A DNA stretch of 64,000 bases. Source: Chloroflexota bacterium. GTDB taxonomy: Bacteria > Chloroflexota > Anaerolineae > CG2-30-64-16. This document shows positions 43,039 through 52,173 of this stretch, piece by piece. The notes below the pieces were generated by a model. That model saw only the letters and a list, made by a program, of their open reading frames with translations, ran no database searches and was not told the DNA's origin. The position numbers and the translations under genes are program-made. Position 1 is the stretch's first letter. Every line of letters starts with the position of its first letter. Location: positions 33,469 through 97,468 of the forward strand of contig JAPLHB010000112.1 in NCBI GenBank assembly GCA_026389845.1, read 5' to 3'.

Positions 43039-44160
43039 ATGTACATTGACCAACGTTTCCGGTCGCGGCGCCGGCGCTCGCCGTGGCCGATCATCCTGGC
43101 GATCTTCCTGCTGGCTGCGGGCGTCTACCTGCTCGGCACGCGCACGCACTTCTTCCAGAACCCGTTCAGCCCGGTGCAGCCGACACCGACCCCCACACGG
43201 ACGGCGCTCAGTTTCCTGGAAGAAGCCGATGAGCAATATCGCGCCGGACGGCTGAAGGCGGCGACCACAGCCTACGCCAGCGCCGCCGCGTTGGATCCGG
43301 CCGACGCCGACGCACCCGGCCGTCAGGCCTATCTGACGACATTGCTGGGCCATCCGGTCGAGGGGGCGGAGATTGCCAGGAAGGCAGTCGCGACGAAGCC
43401 AACCGCGTTCAACCTGGCGATACTGGCGATGGCCCTGGATTGGAGTGGACGCTACGACGAGGCCATCAAGACGGCCCTGCAGGCGGTGGACAAAGACCCC
43501 CTCTCGGCCGAGGCGCACGCGGTGCTGGCCGAGGTTTACGCGGACAAAAACAACTGGGCCCGCGGCCTGGAAGAAGCGCAGACCGCGATCAAACTCAACC
43601 CGAACAACGCTATGTCCCAGCGCAACCTGGGTTACGTCCTGGAAAATCAGGGCCGCTACCGCGAGGCCATCGCGGCCTACGAAAAGGCCGCGACACTGGA
43701 GCCGAAGCTGGGCTACATCTACATCGGCGCGGGCAACAGCTACCTGGCCCAGGGCGACTACGATGACGCCCTGGCGATGTTCCAGAAGGCCGTGGAGGCC
43801 AATCCCGACAGCCCCACCGGCTTCGACGCGCTCGGCCACGGCAGCACCTTGGCCGGCGATCCCGACCGCGCCATCTCCATGCTGCGCAAGGCCATCGAGA
43901 TTGACCCGACCTACGGCACGGCTTATGCCCACCTGGGGCACGCCTACTATACTCAACTGAACTGGGAAGCCGCGGCTGAAAACATCAACAAGGCCGTCGC
44001 CTTGGGCGTTCACAATGAGCAATACTACTACGAGCTGGGCCTGGCCTACGCCTACGTCAAAGACTGCGGCAACGCCGTCAAGTGGCTGGAAAAGGCGCTG
44101 GAGCTGAATCCCGACTCGCGGCCGGCGTTGGAGGGGTTGAAGCTGTGCTCGCAGGGGTGA
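43039..44160 (+). CDS. Membrane-anchored TPR protein
   Basis: 373 residues from the ATG at 43039. A basic N-terminus and one membrane helix (IILAIFLLAAGVYLLG), a short PTPTPTR linker, then about eight TPR units (for example SQRNLGYVLENQGRYREAIAAYEKAATLEPK and AYAHLGHAYYTQLNWEAAAENINKAV). It is probably a scaffold on the outer face of the membrane. No enzymatic domain. Its leader is made entirely of heptad repeats. Confidence 0.85.
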   Translation: MYIDQRFRSRRRRSPWPIILAIFLLAAGVYLLGTRTHFFQNPFSPVQPTPTPTRTALSFLEEADEQYRAGRLKAATTAYASAAALDPADADAPGRQAYLTTLLGHPVEGAEIARKAVATKPTAFNLAILAMALDWSGRYDEAIKTALQAVDKDPLSAEAHAVLAEVYADKNNWARGLEEAQTAIKLNPNNAMSQRNLGYVLENQGRYREAIAAYEKAATLEPKLGYIYIGAGNSYLAQGDYDDALAMFQKAVEANPDSPTGFDALGHGSTLAGDPDRAISMLRKAIEIDPTYGTAYAHLGHAYYTQLNWEAAAENINKAVALGVHNEQYYYELGLAYAYVKDCGNAVKWLEKALELNPDSRPALEGLKLCSQG

Positions 44161-44164
44161 GTCG

Positions 44165-44191
44165 GTATTAGGTATTGGATATTGGGTATTC
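44165..44191. repeat. Short heptanucleotide repeat (GGTATTA)
   Basis: Four imperfect GGTATT(A/G) units after the TPR gene. The following 165 bp (to 44360) hold nothing I recognise. Confidence 0.55.
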
Positions 44192-44360
44192 ATTTTCCTG
44201 CTGAGAACGAGCCATGCCTCATACAATGCGCTCAATTGCGATGGCGGAACCAAATCCATCGCGCGGTCGTCTAGCCATGGCGTCTGCTTTGGGGCAAGTT
44301 TGCCGCATGTGGTATAATCGCGCCATAGTCGCGAACGCTTCGACGCCAATACCCAATATC

Positions 44361-44668
44361 GCAGTACCGCAAAACTCGCTTTTGTCACCCCTTCGTTGCA
44401 CTCAGAGCCTGTCCTGAACGCAGTGAAGGAGCAAGCTCTGAGCGGGTTGGTCCCGTGAAGTGCGTTGCGGCGAGAATCCAGCGAAGAGCCTGCCCTGAGC
44501 GCAGTCGAAGGGTCTCGTCGCGGCAAGGAGAACTTGTTCCTTCACTGTGTTCAGGACAGTCTCTGAGCGCAGCGAACGGATTCTTCGCTGGCGTCACGCC
44601 GTAACGAGAGTTCAGGGACAGACCCGCTCAGAATGACAGGCAACGGGTAGCGAGTTTTGCGCTATTGC
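44361..44668. repeat. Large hairpin element, CATTCTGAGCGGG family (copy 6)
   Basis: 308 bp, ends GCAGTACCGCAAAACTCGCT and the inverted AGCGAGTTTTGCGCTATTGC. The core matches the other copies but two extra CTGAGCGCAG/CTTCACTG modules are nested inside. Flanking CCAATATC and CTAATATC could be an 8-bp target duplication with one mismatch. Confidence 0.82.
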
Positions 44669-44699
44669 CTAATATCCAATAACCCGAGGTATACTCCCG

Positions 44700-45650
44700 A
44701 TGAGACGAAACCCAGTCTTACTTATCTCCCTCGCCCTCCTGCTGCTGGCCGCCACCGGCTGCGCGCAGCTCGGGCCGCAGGCGACCCCCGTGCCGCCGAC
44801 GAAGACACCCAAACCGACCTTCACGGCCACCCCGGCGGTCACGGCCACGCCGCTGATCCTGCCGACCGCGACCAAACCACCTGCCACCGCGACGCCGGTG
44901 GCACCGACGAACACACCCGTGCCGCCCCCTACGGCCGTTCCGCCGACGAACACGCCCGTTCCCGCGGCGCGCTTCTCGACCGGCCAGGCTGTCAACGTGC
45001 GCAACGGACCAGGCGTCAACTACAACCTGCTGGGGCAACTGCCGGCCGGCCAGTCGTTCGAGATCACCGGCAAGAATAACGCAGGCGACTGGCTCCAGTT
45101 TACCTACAACGGCCAGCCGGCCTGGGTGAGCGCGGGCTTGGTGAACGTCAGCGGCGACGCAGGCAGCATCAAACTCGCCCAGAACATCCCCGCGCCGCCG
45201 CCCCCGCCGCCCACCACGCGGCCGCAGCCGACAACGCCACCGCAGCCCGCCGCGACATCGGCGCCGCAGTACCCGTTCGTGCTGGTCAAAGGCGTGGAGC
45301 GGTGCGATCCCAACGCGGGCATGACCTATTTCAGCGGATATGTGCGCTATCTCGACAACTCGCTGCGCAACGGCGTTTGCGTCCACATCGCTTACTACGA
45401 GCCGCGCAACACCAAATGCTCCGGCTGTGATGGCGTCGGCGATGGCAACTGGAGCTTCTCGCCATTCGGCGGCCCGGCCCCCAGTGGCACAACCGTAGAT
45501 ATCTGGGTCGTCTCCTGTCCATCGTCCATGCCGGCCAATGGTCAAACCCAGAACACTGGTTTCGGCGACCTGACACCCAGGTCTGAGAAGTGGCACTACA
45601 CGGTGACCAACAGCGTGCAGTGCACCGGGATCACCTTCGCCGGAAATTGA
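44700..45650 (+). CDS. Lipoprotein with SH3-like domain and Pro/Thr linkers
   Basis: 316 residues. Lipobox LLLLAATGCA near residue 20, a Thr/Pro linker to about 90, a bacterial SH3 domain (AVNVRNGPGVNYNLLGQLPAGQSFEITGK...WLQFTYNGQPAWVSAGLV), a proline-rich stretch, then a C-terminal beta domain with four cysteines (ERCDP, NGVCVH, KCSGC). SH3b domains bind peptidoglycan stems or wall polymers. No enzyme motif is present. The ATG follows the hairpin element by about 30 nt. Confidence 0.8.
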   Translation: MRRNPVLLISLALLLLAATGCAQLGPQATPVPPTKTPKPTFTATPAVTATPLILPTATKPPATATPVAPTNTPVPPPTAVPPTNTPVPAARFSTGQAVNVRNGPGVNYNLLGQLPAGQSFEITGKNNAGDWLQFTYNGQPAWVSAGLVNVSGDAGSIKLAQNIPAPPPPPPTTRPQPTTPPQPAATSAPQYPFVLVKGVERCDPNAGMTYFSGYVRYLDNSLRNGVCVHIAYYEPRNTKCSGCDGVGDGNWSFSPFGGPAPSGTTVDIWVVSCPSSMPANGQTQNTGFGDLTPRSEKWHYTVTNSVQCTGITFAGN

Positions 45651-45686
45651 ACCCCGGCTTGCGCCAGCGACAATTTGAGAAGCACC

Positions 45687-46049
45687 CTATTGCTGAACAC
45701 ACAAGCATCCTGAGCGGAGCATCCTGACAGGAGTTACGCAGTACACTACGAAGCACCCTGAGCGGAGTCCCGCTGTTGTTTGGCGGGACGCAGTCGAAGG
45801 GCGCGGTCATGGCGCATGGCGCTCCGGCGTGCTTCGACTGCGTCCGGCATCCTTCGACTGCGCTGCGCTTCGCTCAGGATGAACGCCGGACTCCGCTCAG
45901 CATGCCTCCGCTTTGTGACTGCGGTCCTGATCCTGAGCGGAGGCCACGTCGTTTGTGGCCGGAGTCGAAGGATGCGGACACATGCGCGGATGGCCGCATC
46001 CTTCGACTCCGACCGGCACACCCCGCCGGTCTCCGCTCAGGATGCTTGC
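45687..46049. repeat. Nested hairpins, CATCCTGAGCGGAG family
   Basis: The 429-bp gap is mostly this compound repeat. GGAGTCGAAGGATGCGG (45961-45977) and its perfect complement (45994-46010) form a stem inside outer arms ATCCTGAGCGGAG / CTCCGCTCAGGAT. A similar unit precedes it with CATCCTTCGACTGCG and GCTCAGGATGAACGC. It differs in sequence from the CATTCTGAGCGGG family but shares the theme. Confidence 0.78.
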
Positions 46050-46079
46050 GATTATGTAAGCCTGGGCAGGGCGTTTATC

Positions 46080-47366
46080 ATGAATCGTCCCCCCCGACCA
46101 TCGAGTGTCCCCTGGCTGGCCGGCCTTTTGTTGGCCGGCTTGGTTGTGGTGGTCGCGTTCCTGGCTCGGCAGCGCATTCAGGCTATCCTGTTCGACCTCA
46201 CCGGCGAGGAGCGGCTCGTCTCGCAATTTAAGGGCCTCACCGATCTCTCCGCCGACTTCCTGCGCCCGCGCCTCGACCTGGCGCCGAACGTGTCCGTTCA
46301 ACACGCGGACGTCAACCCATTCGGAGTGAACGTCTTTCTGAACGAGGAAGCCGAGCCGACCAAGCGCGAGCTGACGGTCAAGCTGGCGGCCGAGGCGGGC
46401 TTCCACTGGCTGCGCCAGGAATTCCCCTGGCAGGATATCGAAATCCACGGCAAAGGAGATTTCGAGGATCGGCGCAACCCGCCGGCCCGATCGGCCTGGG
46501 AGAAGTACGACGGGATTGTGGCCCTGGCCGAGCAACACGGCATGGAGCTGATCGTCCGTGTGAGCACACCGCCCTCGTGGAGCCGCGTCAAGGGCGACGC
46601 AGTCGGTACCTTTGCGCCGCCGGATAACTACGCCGACTTCGGCGATTTCGTCTATACGCTGGTGAGCCGCTACCGCGGCCGTATCCGTTATTACCAGCTC
46701 TGGAACGAGCCGAACATCTACCCGGAATGGGGCAACTACCCGATCAGTCCGGAGCAGTACACCGATCTGCTGAAAATTGGTGCAACGCGGGCGCGCGAGG
46801 CCGATCCGACCGTGGTCATCATCTGCGGCGCGCTGGCAAGCACCATCGCACTCCAGCCGGCCGCTGCGCCGCCCAACAACGCGCTGAACGACCTGCTCTT
46901 TCTCCAGCGCATGTACGACGCGGGCGCCGCACCCTACTTCGACATCATGGCGATGCAGGGCTACGGCCTCTGGTCCGCGCCGACCGACCGGCGGATGCAC
47001 CCACGCGTGATGAACTACGGCCGGCCGCAGTTCGTGCGCGATCTGATGGTCGCCAACGGCGACGCGGCCAAGCCGATCTGGATCAGCGAGATGGGCTGGA
47101 ACGCGGTGCCCGACGACATACCTGACAAGCGTTTCGGTCAGGTGAGCCTGGAACAGCAGGCCCGCTACGCTGTGCTGGCCTATGAACGGGCGCGTAAGGA
47201 GTGGCCGTGGGCCGGCGTGATCAACACCTGGTACTTCAAGCGCGCCACCGATGAATGGTTCCGCCAGGCCAGGCCCGAGGCCTACTTTCGCCTGGCCGAT
47301 CCCGATTTCACCTTGCAGCCGGTCTATCATAGCTTAAAGGCGTACATCACCCAGGCAATCCACTAA
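46080..47366 (+). CDS. Membrane-anchored glycoside hydrolase, clan A (GH5/GH39-like)
   Basis: 428 residues from the ATG at 46080. An N-terminal membrane helix (LAGLLLAGLVVVVAFLA) anchors a TIM-barrel: FHWLRQEFPWQDIE, IVRVSTPPSW, acid/base E210 in YYQLWNEPNIYPEW and nucleophile E337 in KPIWISEMGW. It probably hydrolyses or remodels an extracellular glycan. The substrate cannot be told. It is followed after 5 nt by a GT39 gene and then an MBL gene, an apparent operon. Confidence 0.82.
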   Translation: MNRPPRPSSVPWLAGLLLAGLVVVVAFLARQRIQAILFDLTGEERLVSQFKGLTDLSADFLRPRLDLAPNVSVQHADVNPFGVNVFLNEEAEPTKRELTVKLAAEAGFHWLRQEFPWQDIEIHGKGDFEDRRNPPARSAWEKYDGIVALAEQHGMELIVRVSTPPSWSRVKGDAVGTFAPPDNYADFGDFVYTLVSRYRGRIRYYQLWNEPNIYPEWGNYPISPEQYTDLLKIGATRAREADPTVVIICGALASTIALQPAAAPPNNALNDLLFLQRMYDAGAAPYFDIMAMQGYGLWSAPTDRRMHPRVMNYGRPQFVRDLMVANGDAAKPIWISEMGWNAVPDDIPDKRFGQVSLEQQARYAVLAYERARKEWPWAGVINTWYFKRATDEWFRQARPEAYFRLADPDFTLQPVYHSLKAYITQAIH

Positions 47367-47371
47367 CCGCT

Positions 47372-49834
47372 ATGGCCGCAAACCGTACTCCGAAAGGATC
47401 TTCGCGCGATCTGGCATTGAGCGCACTGCTGATGCTCATCATTGTCGCGGGCGCGATCGCCGTGCGTTTCTACAACCTCGGCGGACAAAGCCTCTGGTCG
47501 GACGAGGGCAACAGCGCGGCCCTGGCAACGCGGTCGCTGATTCAGATCGCACGCGACGCCAGCCACGACATTCATCCGCCGCTCTACTACTGGCTGTTGC
47601 ACATCTGGACGCGCGTGGCCGGCACGAGCGAGGTCGGGCTGCGTTCGTTCAGCGTGCTCACCGGCTTGCTGTTGGCGCTGGCCGCCGGCGTGGTCGGTCG
47701 CCGACTTTTCGACTTGCCCACCGGGCTGGTAACCGCGTTCGTGATAGCGCTCTCGCCGTTTGCCGTCTATTACAGCCAGGAAGCGCGGATGTACACCCTG
47801 CTGGCGTTGGAGGCGACAGTGGTCGTCCTGGCTTTCTGGGGGTACGTGAGCCAGGAAGACAACCGCCTGCCGGTGGATGGCAGCTCCCCACGGTATCTGC
47901 GGTGGCTGCCCGCCTCCGGGCAATTCATGATTCTGGCCTGGGCGGCCGGCCTCTACACGCACTACGCCTTTCCCCTCATCATCGCGATGCTCACCGGCCT
48001 ATACGCCGTCTGGCTGGCCGTGTCCTGGCGCCGTGGCCGCGTGGTCCGGCGGCTGTTGCGCTGGGGCATCCTGCTGGCGATCACGGCGGGCCTCTACGCG
48101 CCCTGGCTGCCGATCGCCCTCAGCCAACTCACGACCTGGCCCACGGGCGGCAATCCGGTTGACCTGCGCACCGCGTTGCCGATCTCGCTGGCAATACTTG
48201 GCCTGGGGCCGATCGCCCGAGACCAGGCCGGCCTCTGGTGGATGTGGAGCCTGCCGGCGCTGGCGATCATCGGCCTCCTGGCCTGGCCGCGGGGGCAGCG
48301 TCTGGGCTGGCTGCGTTGGGCCATCCCCGCAGCCTGGACCGCCGCGCCCCTGGTGCTGATCCTGGGCTTCGGACTGTTTCGCGACGCTTATCTCAAGTTC
48401 CTGTTGATCGCCAGCCCGGCTTACTCGCTGCTGCTGGCGCGGGGCGTGTTGGCGCTGGCCGGCGGCCTCCGGGCATCCCCATTGCCCAAGGCAAGCGGCC
48501 GGCTGGCGACCACCTGGGGCTGGCTGCGGGGTGTATTGGGCGCGGGCTGGATCGTGGCCGCGCTCGCGCTGGTCGGCGGACTGTCGGGCGTCACCCTGGC
48601 CCGTTACTACACCGATCCAGCCGTCGCCCGCGACGACTACCGCGGCATCGTCCAGTTCATCGCGGCCACCGCACATCCCGGTGACGCGATCTTGCTGGAC
48701 GCGCCGGGCCAAAGTGAGGTCTTCAACTACTACTACCGCGGCGACCTGCCGATCTATCCCCTGCCTCGCCAGCGCCCCATCCGCCCGGAAGAGACCCTCC
48801 AGGAGCTTGACCGGTTGCTCAGCCACGACAAGATTTACGCCGTTTACTGGGCCACCGCCGAGGCCGATCCCAAGGGGCTGATCGAAACCTGGATGGACAA
48901 CCACGGCTACAAGACCCTCGACCAGTGGCGCGGCAACGTACGGCTGGCCGTGTATGTGATGCCGGAACGCCGGCCGCCGGACGAGGCGGTGGATGACCTG
49001 GGGCAGCGGTTCAGCGCCGGCATTGTGCTGCTCGGTTATCGCGGCTGGAACCTGGCGCCGACGGCCGGCCAGGTCACGCAACTGCAACTGCTGTGGCAGG
49101 CTGAGCGGCAGTTGGTGCGGCGCTACAAAGTGTTCCTACAACTGCTCGATCCGCGCGAGCAGGTGATCGCACAGCGCGACTCGGAGCCAGCCGGCGACAG
49201 CCGGCCGACTGACACCTGGGACGCCGGCGAGGTGATTCAAGACAACCACGGTCTGCTCATCCCACTCGGCACGCCGCCCGGCACCTACCGGCGGATCATC
49301 GGCCTGTATGACCGCGACACGGGCGAGCGGCTGAAGTTGTCGGACGGCAAGGATTTCATCAGCCTGCCGCCGATCACCGTGGCGCGCGCGGCCTCGTCGC
49401 CCCCGCTGGCCGCGCTCAACATGCTCTACAACCAGCAGTTCGACTTCGGCGGCATCACTCTGTTGGGCCACGATCGCTACAAACGCGGCTTCGGCCACGT
49501 GCCCGACACGGCGCTCACTCCCGGCGACCGCCTGCACTTGACCTTCTACTGGCAGGCCAACGTCCAGCCCCGCGCCGACTGGTGGTTCGACCTGACCTTG
49601 AACGACGCCAGCGGCCGGGCGGTGGCCCAGTTGGAAGCGCCCCTGGTCAGCGCGTCCTACGCCACTCCCCTCTGGCAGAAGGGCGAAGTCGTCCGGGGCG
49701 AACACGATCTACTGCTCCCGGACGATCTCCCCCCCGACACCTATCGCCTGAGCCTGGCGCTGCTGCCCGACGTCGCCACCCAGGCTGGCACGGCGTATCT
49801 GGGGACGGTGAAGGTGGTGAAGAAAATAGAGTGA
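47372..49834 (+). CDS. GT39-type polytopic membrane glycosyltransferase
   Basis: 820 residues. The first loop has GGQSLWSDEGNSAALA with the catalytic DE, then DIHPPLYYWLLHIW and YYSQEARMYTLLA, as in the paralogue at 2410-4635. About ten membrane spans are followed by a C-terminal beta domain of 300 residues (PGTYRRIIGLYDRDTGERL, DTYRLSLALLPD). It uses a lipid-phosphate sugar on the outer face. Unlike its paralogue it carries no repeat insert, so this copy shows the native length of the loops. Confidence 0.87.
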   Translation: MAANRTPKGSSRDLALSALLMLIIVAGAIAVRFYNLGGQSLWSDEGNSAALATRSLIQIARDASHDIHPPLYYWLLHIWTRVAGTSEVGLRSFSVLTGLLLALAAGVVGRRLFDLPTGLVTAFVIALSPFAVYYSQEARMYTLLALEATVVVLAFWGYVSQEDNRLPVDGSSPRYLRWLPASGQFMILAWAAGLYTHYAFPLIIAMLTGLYAVWLAVSWRRGRVVRRLLRWGILLAITAGLYAPWLPIALSQLTTWPTGGNPVDLRTALPISLAILGLGPIARDQAGLWWMWSLPALAIIGLLAWPRGQRLGWLRWAIPAAWTAAPLVLILGFGLFRDAYLKFLLIASPAYSLLLARGVLALAGGLRASPLPKASGRLATTWGWLRGVLGAGWIVAALALVGGLSGVTLARYYTDPAVARDDYRGIVQFIAATAHPGDAILLDAPGQSEVFNYYYRGDLPIYPLPRQRPIRPEETLQELDRLLSHDKIYAVYWATAEADPKGLIETWMDNHGYKTLDQWRGNVRLAVYVMPERRPPDEAVDDLGQRFSAGIVLLGYRGWNLAPTAGQVTQLQLLWQAERQLVRRYKVFLQLLDPREQVIAQRDSEPAGDSRPTDTWDAGEVIQDNHGLLIPLGTPPGTYRRIIGLYDRDTGERLKLSDGKDFISLPPITVARAASSPPLAALNMLYNQQFDFGGITLLGHDRYKRGFGHVPDTALTPGDRLHLTFYWQANVQPRADWWFDLTLNDASGRAVAQLEAPLVSASYATPLWQKGEVVRGEHDLLLPDDLPPDTYRLSLALLPDVATQAGTAYLGTVKVVKKIE

Positions 49835-49838
49835 AGAC

Positions 49839-50492
49839 ATGATTCTCGAAACCATCGTCGTCGGTGCGCTGGAAGTCAACTGCTACGTGCTGGGCTGCGA
49901 GCGCACGCGGCAGGCTATCGTGATTGACCCGGGCGACAACGCGCCAGCGATCCTACGGACGCTGCAAAGGGGCGGGCTGGCGTTGACAAAGATCATCGCC
50001 ACGCACGCCCACTTCGATCATCTGTTGGCCGGCCGGCAGTTGCAGAAAGTCACGGCCGCGCCGTTCTACCTTCACCCGGCCGACCGGCCGCTGCTGACCG
50101 CGATGCAACGGACCACCGCGGCCTGGATGGGCTACGACCCCGGCGAGCCGCCCCAAGTTGCGGGCGACCTGGCTGCGGGCGAGGTCATTACCGCCGGCGA
50201 CGTAGCGCTGGAGGTGCGACATACGCCCGGCCATTCGCCCGGCGGCGTCACCTTCGTGGATCATACCGGCCGGCGCGCCTTCACCGGCGACACGCTCTTC
50301 GCCGGCGGCATCGGCCGCACCGACCTGCCCGGCGGCAGCGCGGCGAAGCTGCTCGCCAGCATCCGGGCGCACATCCTGACCCTGCCGGACGACTACGCCG
50401 TGCTCCCAGGCCACGGCGAGGCAAGCACCGTCGGCGAGGAGCGACGAAGCAACCCGTTTTTGGACGCAGGGCTGCTGGATTCTTGGCGATAG
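49839..50492 (+). CDS. MBL-fold metallo-hydrolase (glyoxalase II-like)
   Basis: 217 residues, 4 nt after the GT39 stop. Metal motif THAHFDH near residue 52, then HTPGHSPGG, FTGDTLFAGGIGRTD and VLPGHGEAST, the full glyoxalase II-type ligand set. It hydrolyses a thioester such as a hydroxyacyl-glutathione analogue in the cytoplasm. The stop codon TAG lies inside the left end of a hairpin element; the sequence on the other side of the element suggests the gene originally ended with one Gln codon in place of Arg. Confidence 0.87.
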   Translation: MILETIVVGALEVNCYVLGCERTRQAIVIDPGDNAPAILRTLQRGGLALTKIIATHAHFDHLLAGRQLQKVTAAPFYLHPADRPLLTAMQRTTAAWMGYDPGEPPQVAGDLAAGEVITAGDVALEVRHTPGHSPGGVTFVDHTGRRAFTGDTLFAGGIGRTDLPGGSAAKLLASIRAHILTLPDDYAVLPGHGEASTVGEERRSNPFLDAGLLDSWR

Positions 50493-50688
50493 CGCAAAAG
50501 TCGCTACTGACTGTCTGTCATTCTGAGCGGCTTTGCCCCGAACCTCTCGCGACGGCGTGCGCAAGCGAAGAATCTCTCGCCCCAAGACGAGACCCTTCGC
50601 TGGAATCGCGCCGCAACGAACCTCACGGGACTGACTCGCTCAGGGTGACAATCGCGAGTTTTGCGGTACTGCGATTCTTGGCAATAGC
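50478..50688. repeat. Hairpin element with target-site duplication, CATTCTGAGCGGG family (copy 7)
   Basis: Direct repeats GATTCTTGGCGATAGC (50478-50493) and GATTCTTGGCAATAGC (50673-50688) flank the element. Inside are GCGCAAAAGTCGCT...GTCATTCTGAGCGG and CGCTCAGGGTGACA...GCGAGTTTTGCGGTACTGC. Clearest sign that these elements insert as units. Confidence 0.8.
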
Positions 50689-50696
50689 TCGCGGTT

Positions 50697-50808
50697 GGCA
50701 GATGGCAACGCGCAACGCGCAACGCGCAACGCGCAACGCGCAACACGCAACGCGCAACACGCAACGCGCAACACGCATCACGCAACACGCATCACGCATC
50801 ACGAGGTT
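50697..50808. repeat. Heptanucleotide repeat (GCAACGC)
   Basis: About 14 units, GCAACGC at first and CATCACG/CACGCAT at the end. It reaches to 5 nt before the ATG at 50812. Confidence 0.85.
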
Positions 50809-50811
50809 CCC

Positions 50812-51291
50812 ATGTCCGATCCCACCAAAGACATTCTCCGCCTCTTCACCTACGGTCTGTACGTGGCCGCGGCGCCCAGTCCCGAGGGGCCGCGAGCGGC
50901 GACGATCAGTTGGGTGACGCAGGCGTCGTTCGAGCCGCGGCTGGTGGCCGTCGGCATGCGCAAGGGCACGGCGATCTGCGAAGCGGTGCGCGCCAGCCGG
51001 CGGTTCGCCCTGCACGTCGTCGGCGCTGACCAGCCCGATTTTGCGAAGGCCTTTTTCAAGGTCAACCAGTCCGGCCCAGACGAGATCGCCGGCTACCACT
51101 TCACTCTCAGCCCAAACGGCGCGCCGATCTTCGACGCGGCCTCCGCCTGGCTGGAGTGCGAGGTGACCGAGGAAGCTAACCAGACCGGCGACCACGCCAT
51201 TTTCATCTGTCGCGTCACCGCCAGCAGCGTACACACCCCCGGCGTCGCGGCGTTAGCATTACGGGATACGCCCTGGCACTATGGCGGGTGA
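50812..51291 (+). CDS. Flavin reductase-like FMN-binding protein
   Basis: 159 residues from the ATG at 50812. LFTYGLYVAAAPSPEGPRAATISWVTQASFEPRLVAVG is the N-terminal split-barrel of flavin reductase-like (FMN-binding) proteins; DTPWHYGG closes it. They bind FMN and reduce it with NAD(P)H, or act as flavoprotein partners. A paralogue follows at 51639, separated by 347 bp of octad repeats. Confidence 0.85.
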   Translation: MSDPTKDILRLFTYGLYVAAAPSPEGPRAATISWVTQASFEPRLVAVGMRKGTAICEAVRASRRFALHVVGADQPDFAKAFFKVNQSGPDEIAGYHFTLSPNGAPIFDAASAWLECEVTEEANQTGDHAIFICRVTASSVHTPGVAALALRDTPWHYGG

Positions 51292-51613
51292 CACGGTGAC
51301 AGGGTGACAAGGTGACACGGTGACGGGGTGACACGGTGACACGGTGACGGGGTGACACGGTGCAGGGTGACAGGGTGACGCGACGACAAGGTGACAGGGT
51401 GACGCGATGATTTTGCACCTCCATTCGCTGATTCGCTGATTCACCGATTTGCCGATTTGCCGATTTGCCGATTTGCCGATTTGCCGATTTGCCGATTTGC
51501 TGATTTGCTGATTTGCTGATTTGTCGATTTGCCGATTTGCCGATTTGCTGATTTGCTGATTTGCTGATTTGCCGATTCGCTGATTTGCTGATTTGCCGAT
51601 TCGCTGATTCGCC
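51292..51613. repeat. Very long octanucleotide repeats (GGTGACAC then TTGCCGAT)
   Basis: About 14 GGTGACA(C/A/G) octads (51292-51406), then about 24 TTGC(C/T)GAT octads (51420-51613), the longest such array in the window. It ends 11 nt before AGGAGG of the second flavin reductase gene. No spacers, so it is not a CRISPR array. Confidence 0.92.
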
Positions 51614-51638
51614 CATTCGCTAACAGGAGGGATTGACC

Positions 51639-52157
51639 ATGACGCCAGTCACGCCTACTCAGTCCACCGACGTGCGCAACGACGCACTGCGGATGCTCTC
51701 CAACGGGCTATACGTCCTGACGGCCTGCGTGGAAGACACGCTTCACGCGGCGACGGTCTCCTGGATCAGTCAGGTGTCGTTCCAGCCGCCGCTGGTGCTC
51801 GTCGCCCTGCGCCGCAACTCGCATCTGGCGCAGGCCGTGCGGCAGGCGCACCGTTTTGCCGTGAACATCCTCGGCACGGAGCAAGAGGCGCTGGCCGAAC
51901 AGTTCTTCGCGCACTTGGCGATACCGGGTGAGCCGGCAGACCTGGCGGGATATGCGTTCCGTAGCGGGCCAGGCCGTTGTCTGCTGCTCACCGACGCGGC
52001 GGCCTGGCTCGAATGCCGCCTGGCCGCCGAGCTACCCACGCCGGGCGACCATCACCTGCTGCTGGGCGAAGTGACCGGCGCCGGCATCCGGCGTCGTGAG
52101 ACGCCGCTGGTGCTCTGGAATACACCCTGGTGTTACGGCGGCTTGCGGGAAACGTGA
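51639..52157 (+). CDS. Flavin reductase-like FMN-binding protein (paralogue)
   Basis: 172 residues from the ATG at 51639 (AGGAGG 8 nt upstream; a TTG at 51633 is too close). MLSNGLYVLTACVEDTLHAATVSWISQVSFQPPLVLVAL and NTPWCYGG match the protein at 50812-51291. The two share ends but differ in the middle, so they are old duplicates. Followed after 16 nt by the M20 peptidase gene, probably in one operon. Confidence 0.86.
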   Translation: MTPVTPTQSTDVRNDALRMLSNGLYVLTACVEDTLHAATVSWISQVSFQPPLVLVALRRNSHLAQAVRQAHRFAVNILGTEQEALAEQFFAHLAIPGEPADLAGYAFRSGPGRCLLLTDAAAWLECRLAAELPTPGDHHLLLGEVTGAGIRRRETPLVLWNTPWCYGGLRET

Positions 52158-52173
52158 CAAACGAGAAAATACC

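Noticed and set aside
45780..46079. N-terminal extension of the glycoside hydrolase from 45780
   Set aside because: The extra 100 codons are translated hairpin repeats. The ATG at 46080 is followed by a normal membrane anchor.
51420..51613. Regular array resembling a CRISPR
   Set aside because: The unit is only 8 nt, repeats are contiguous without spacers, and no cas genes are nearby.
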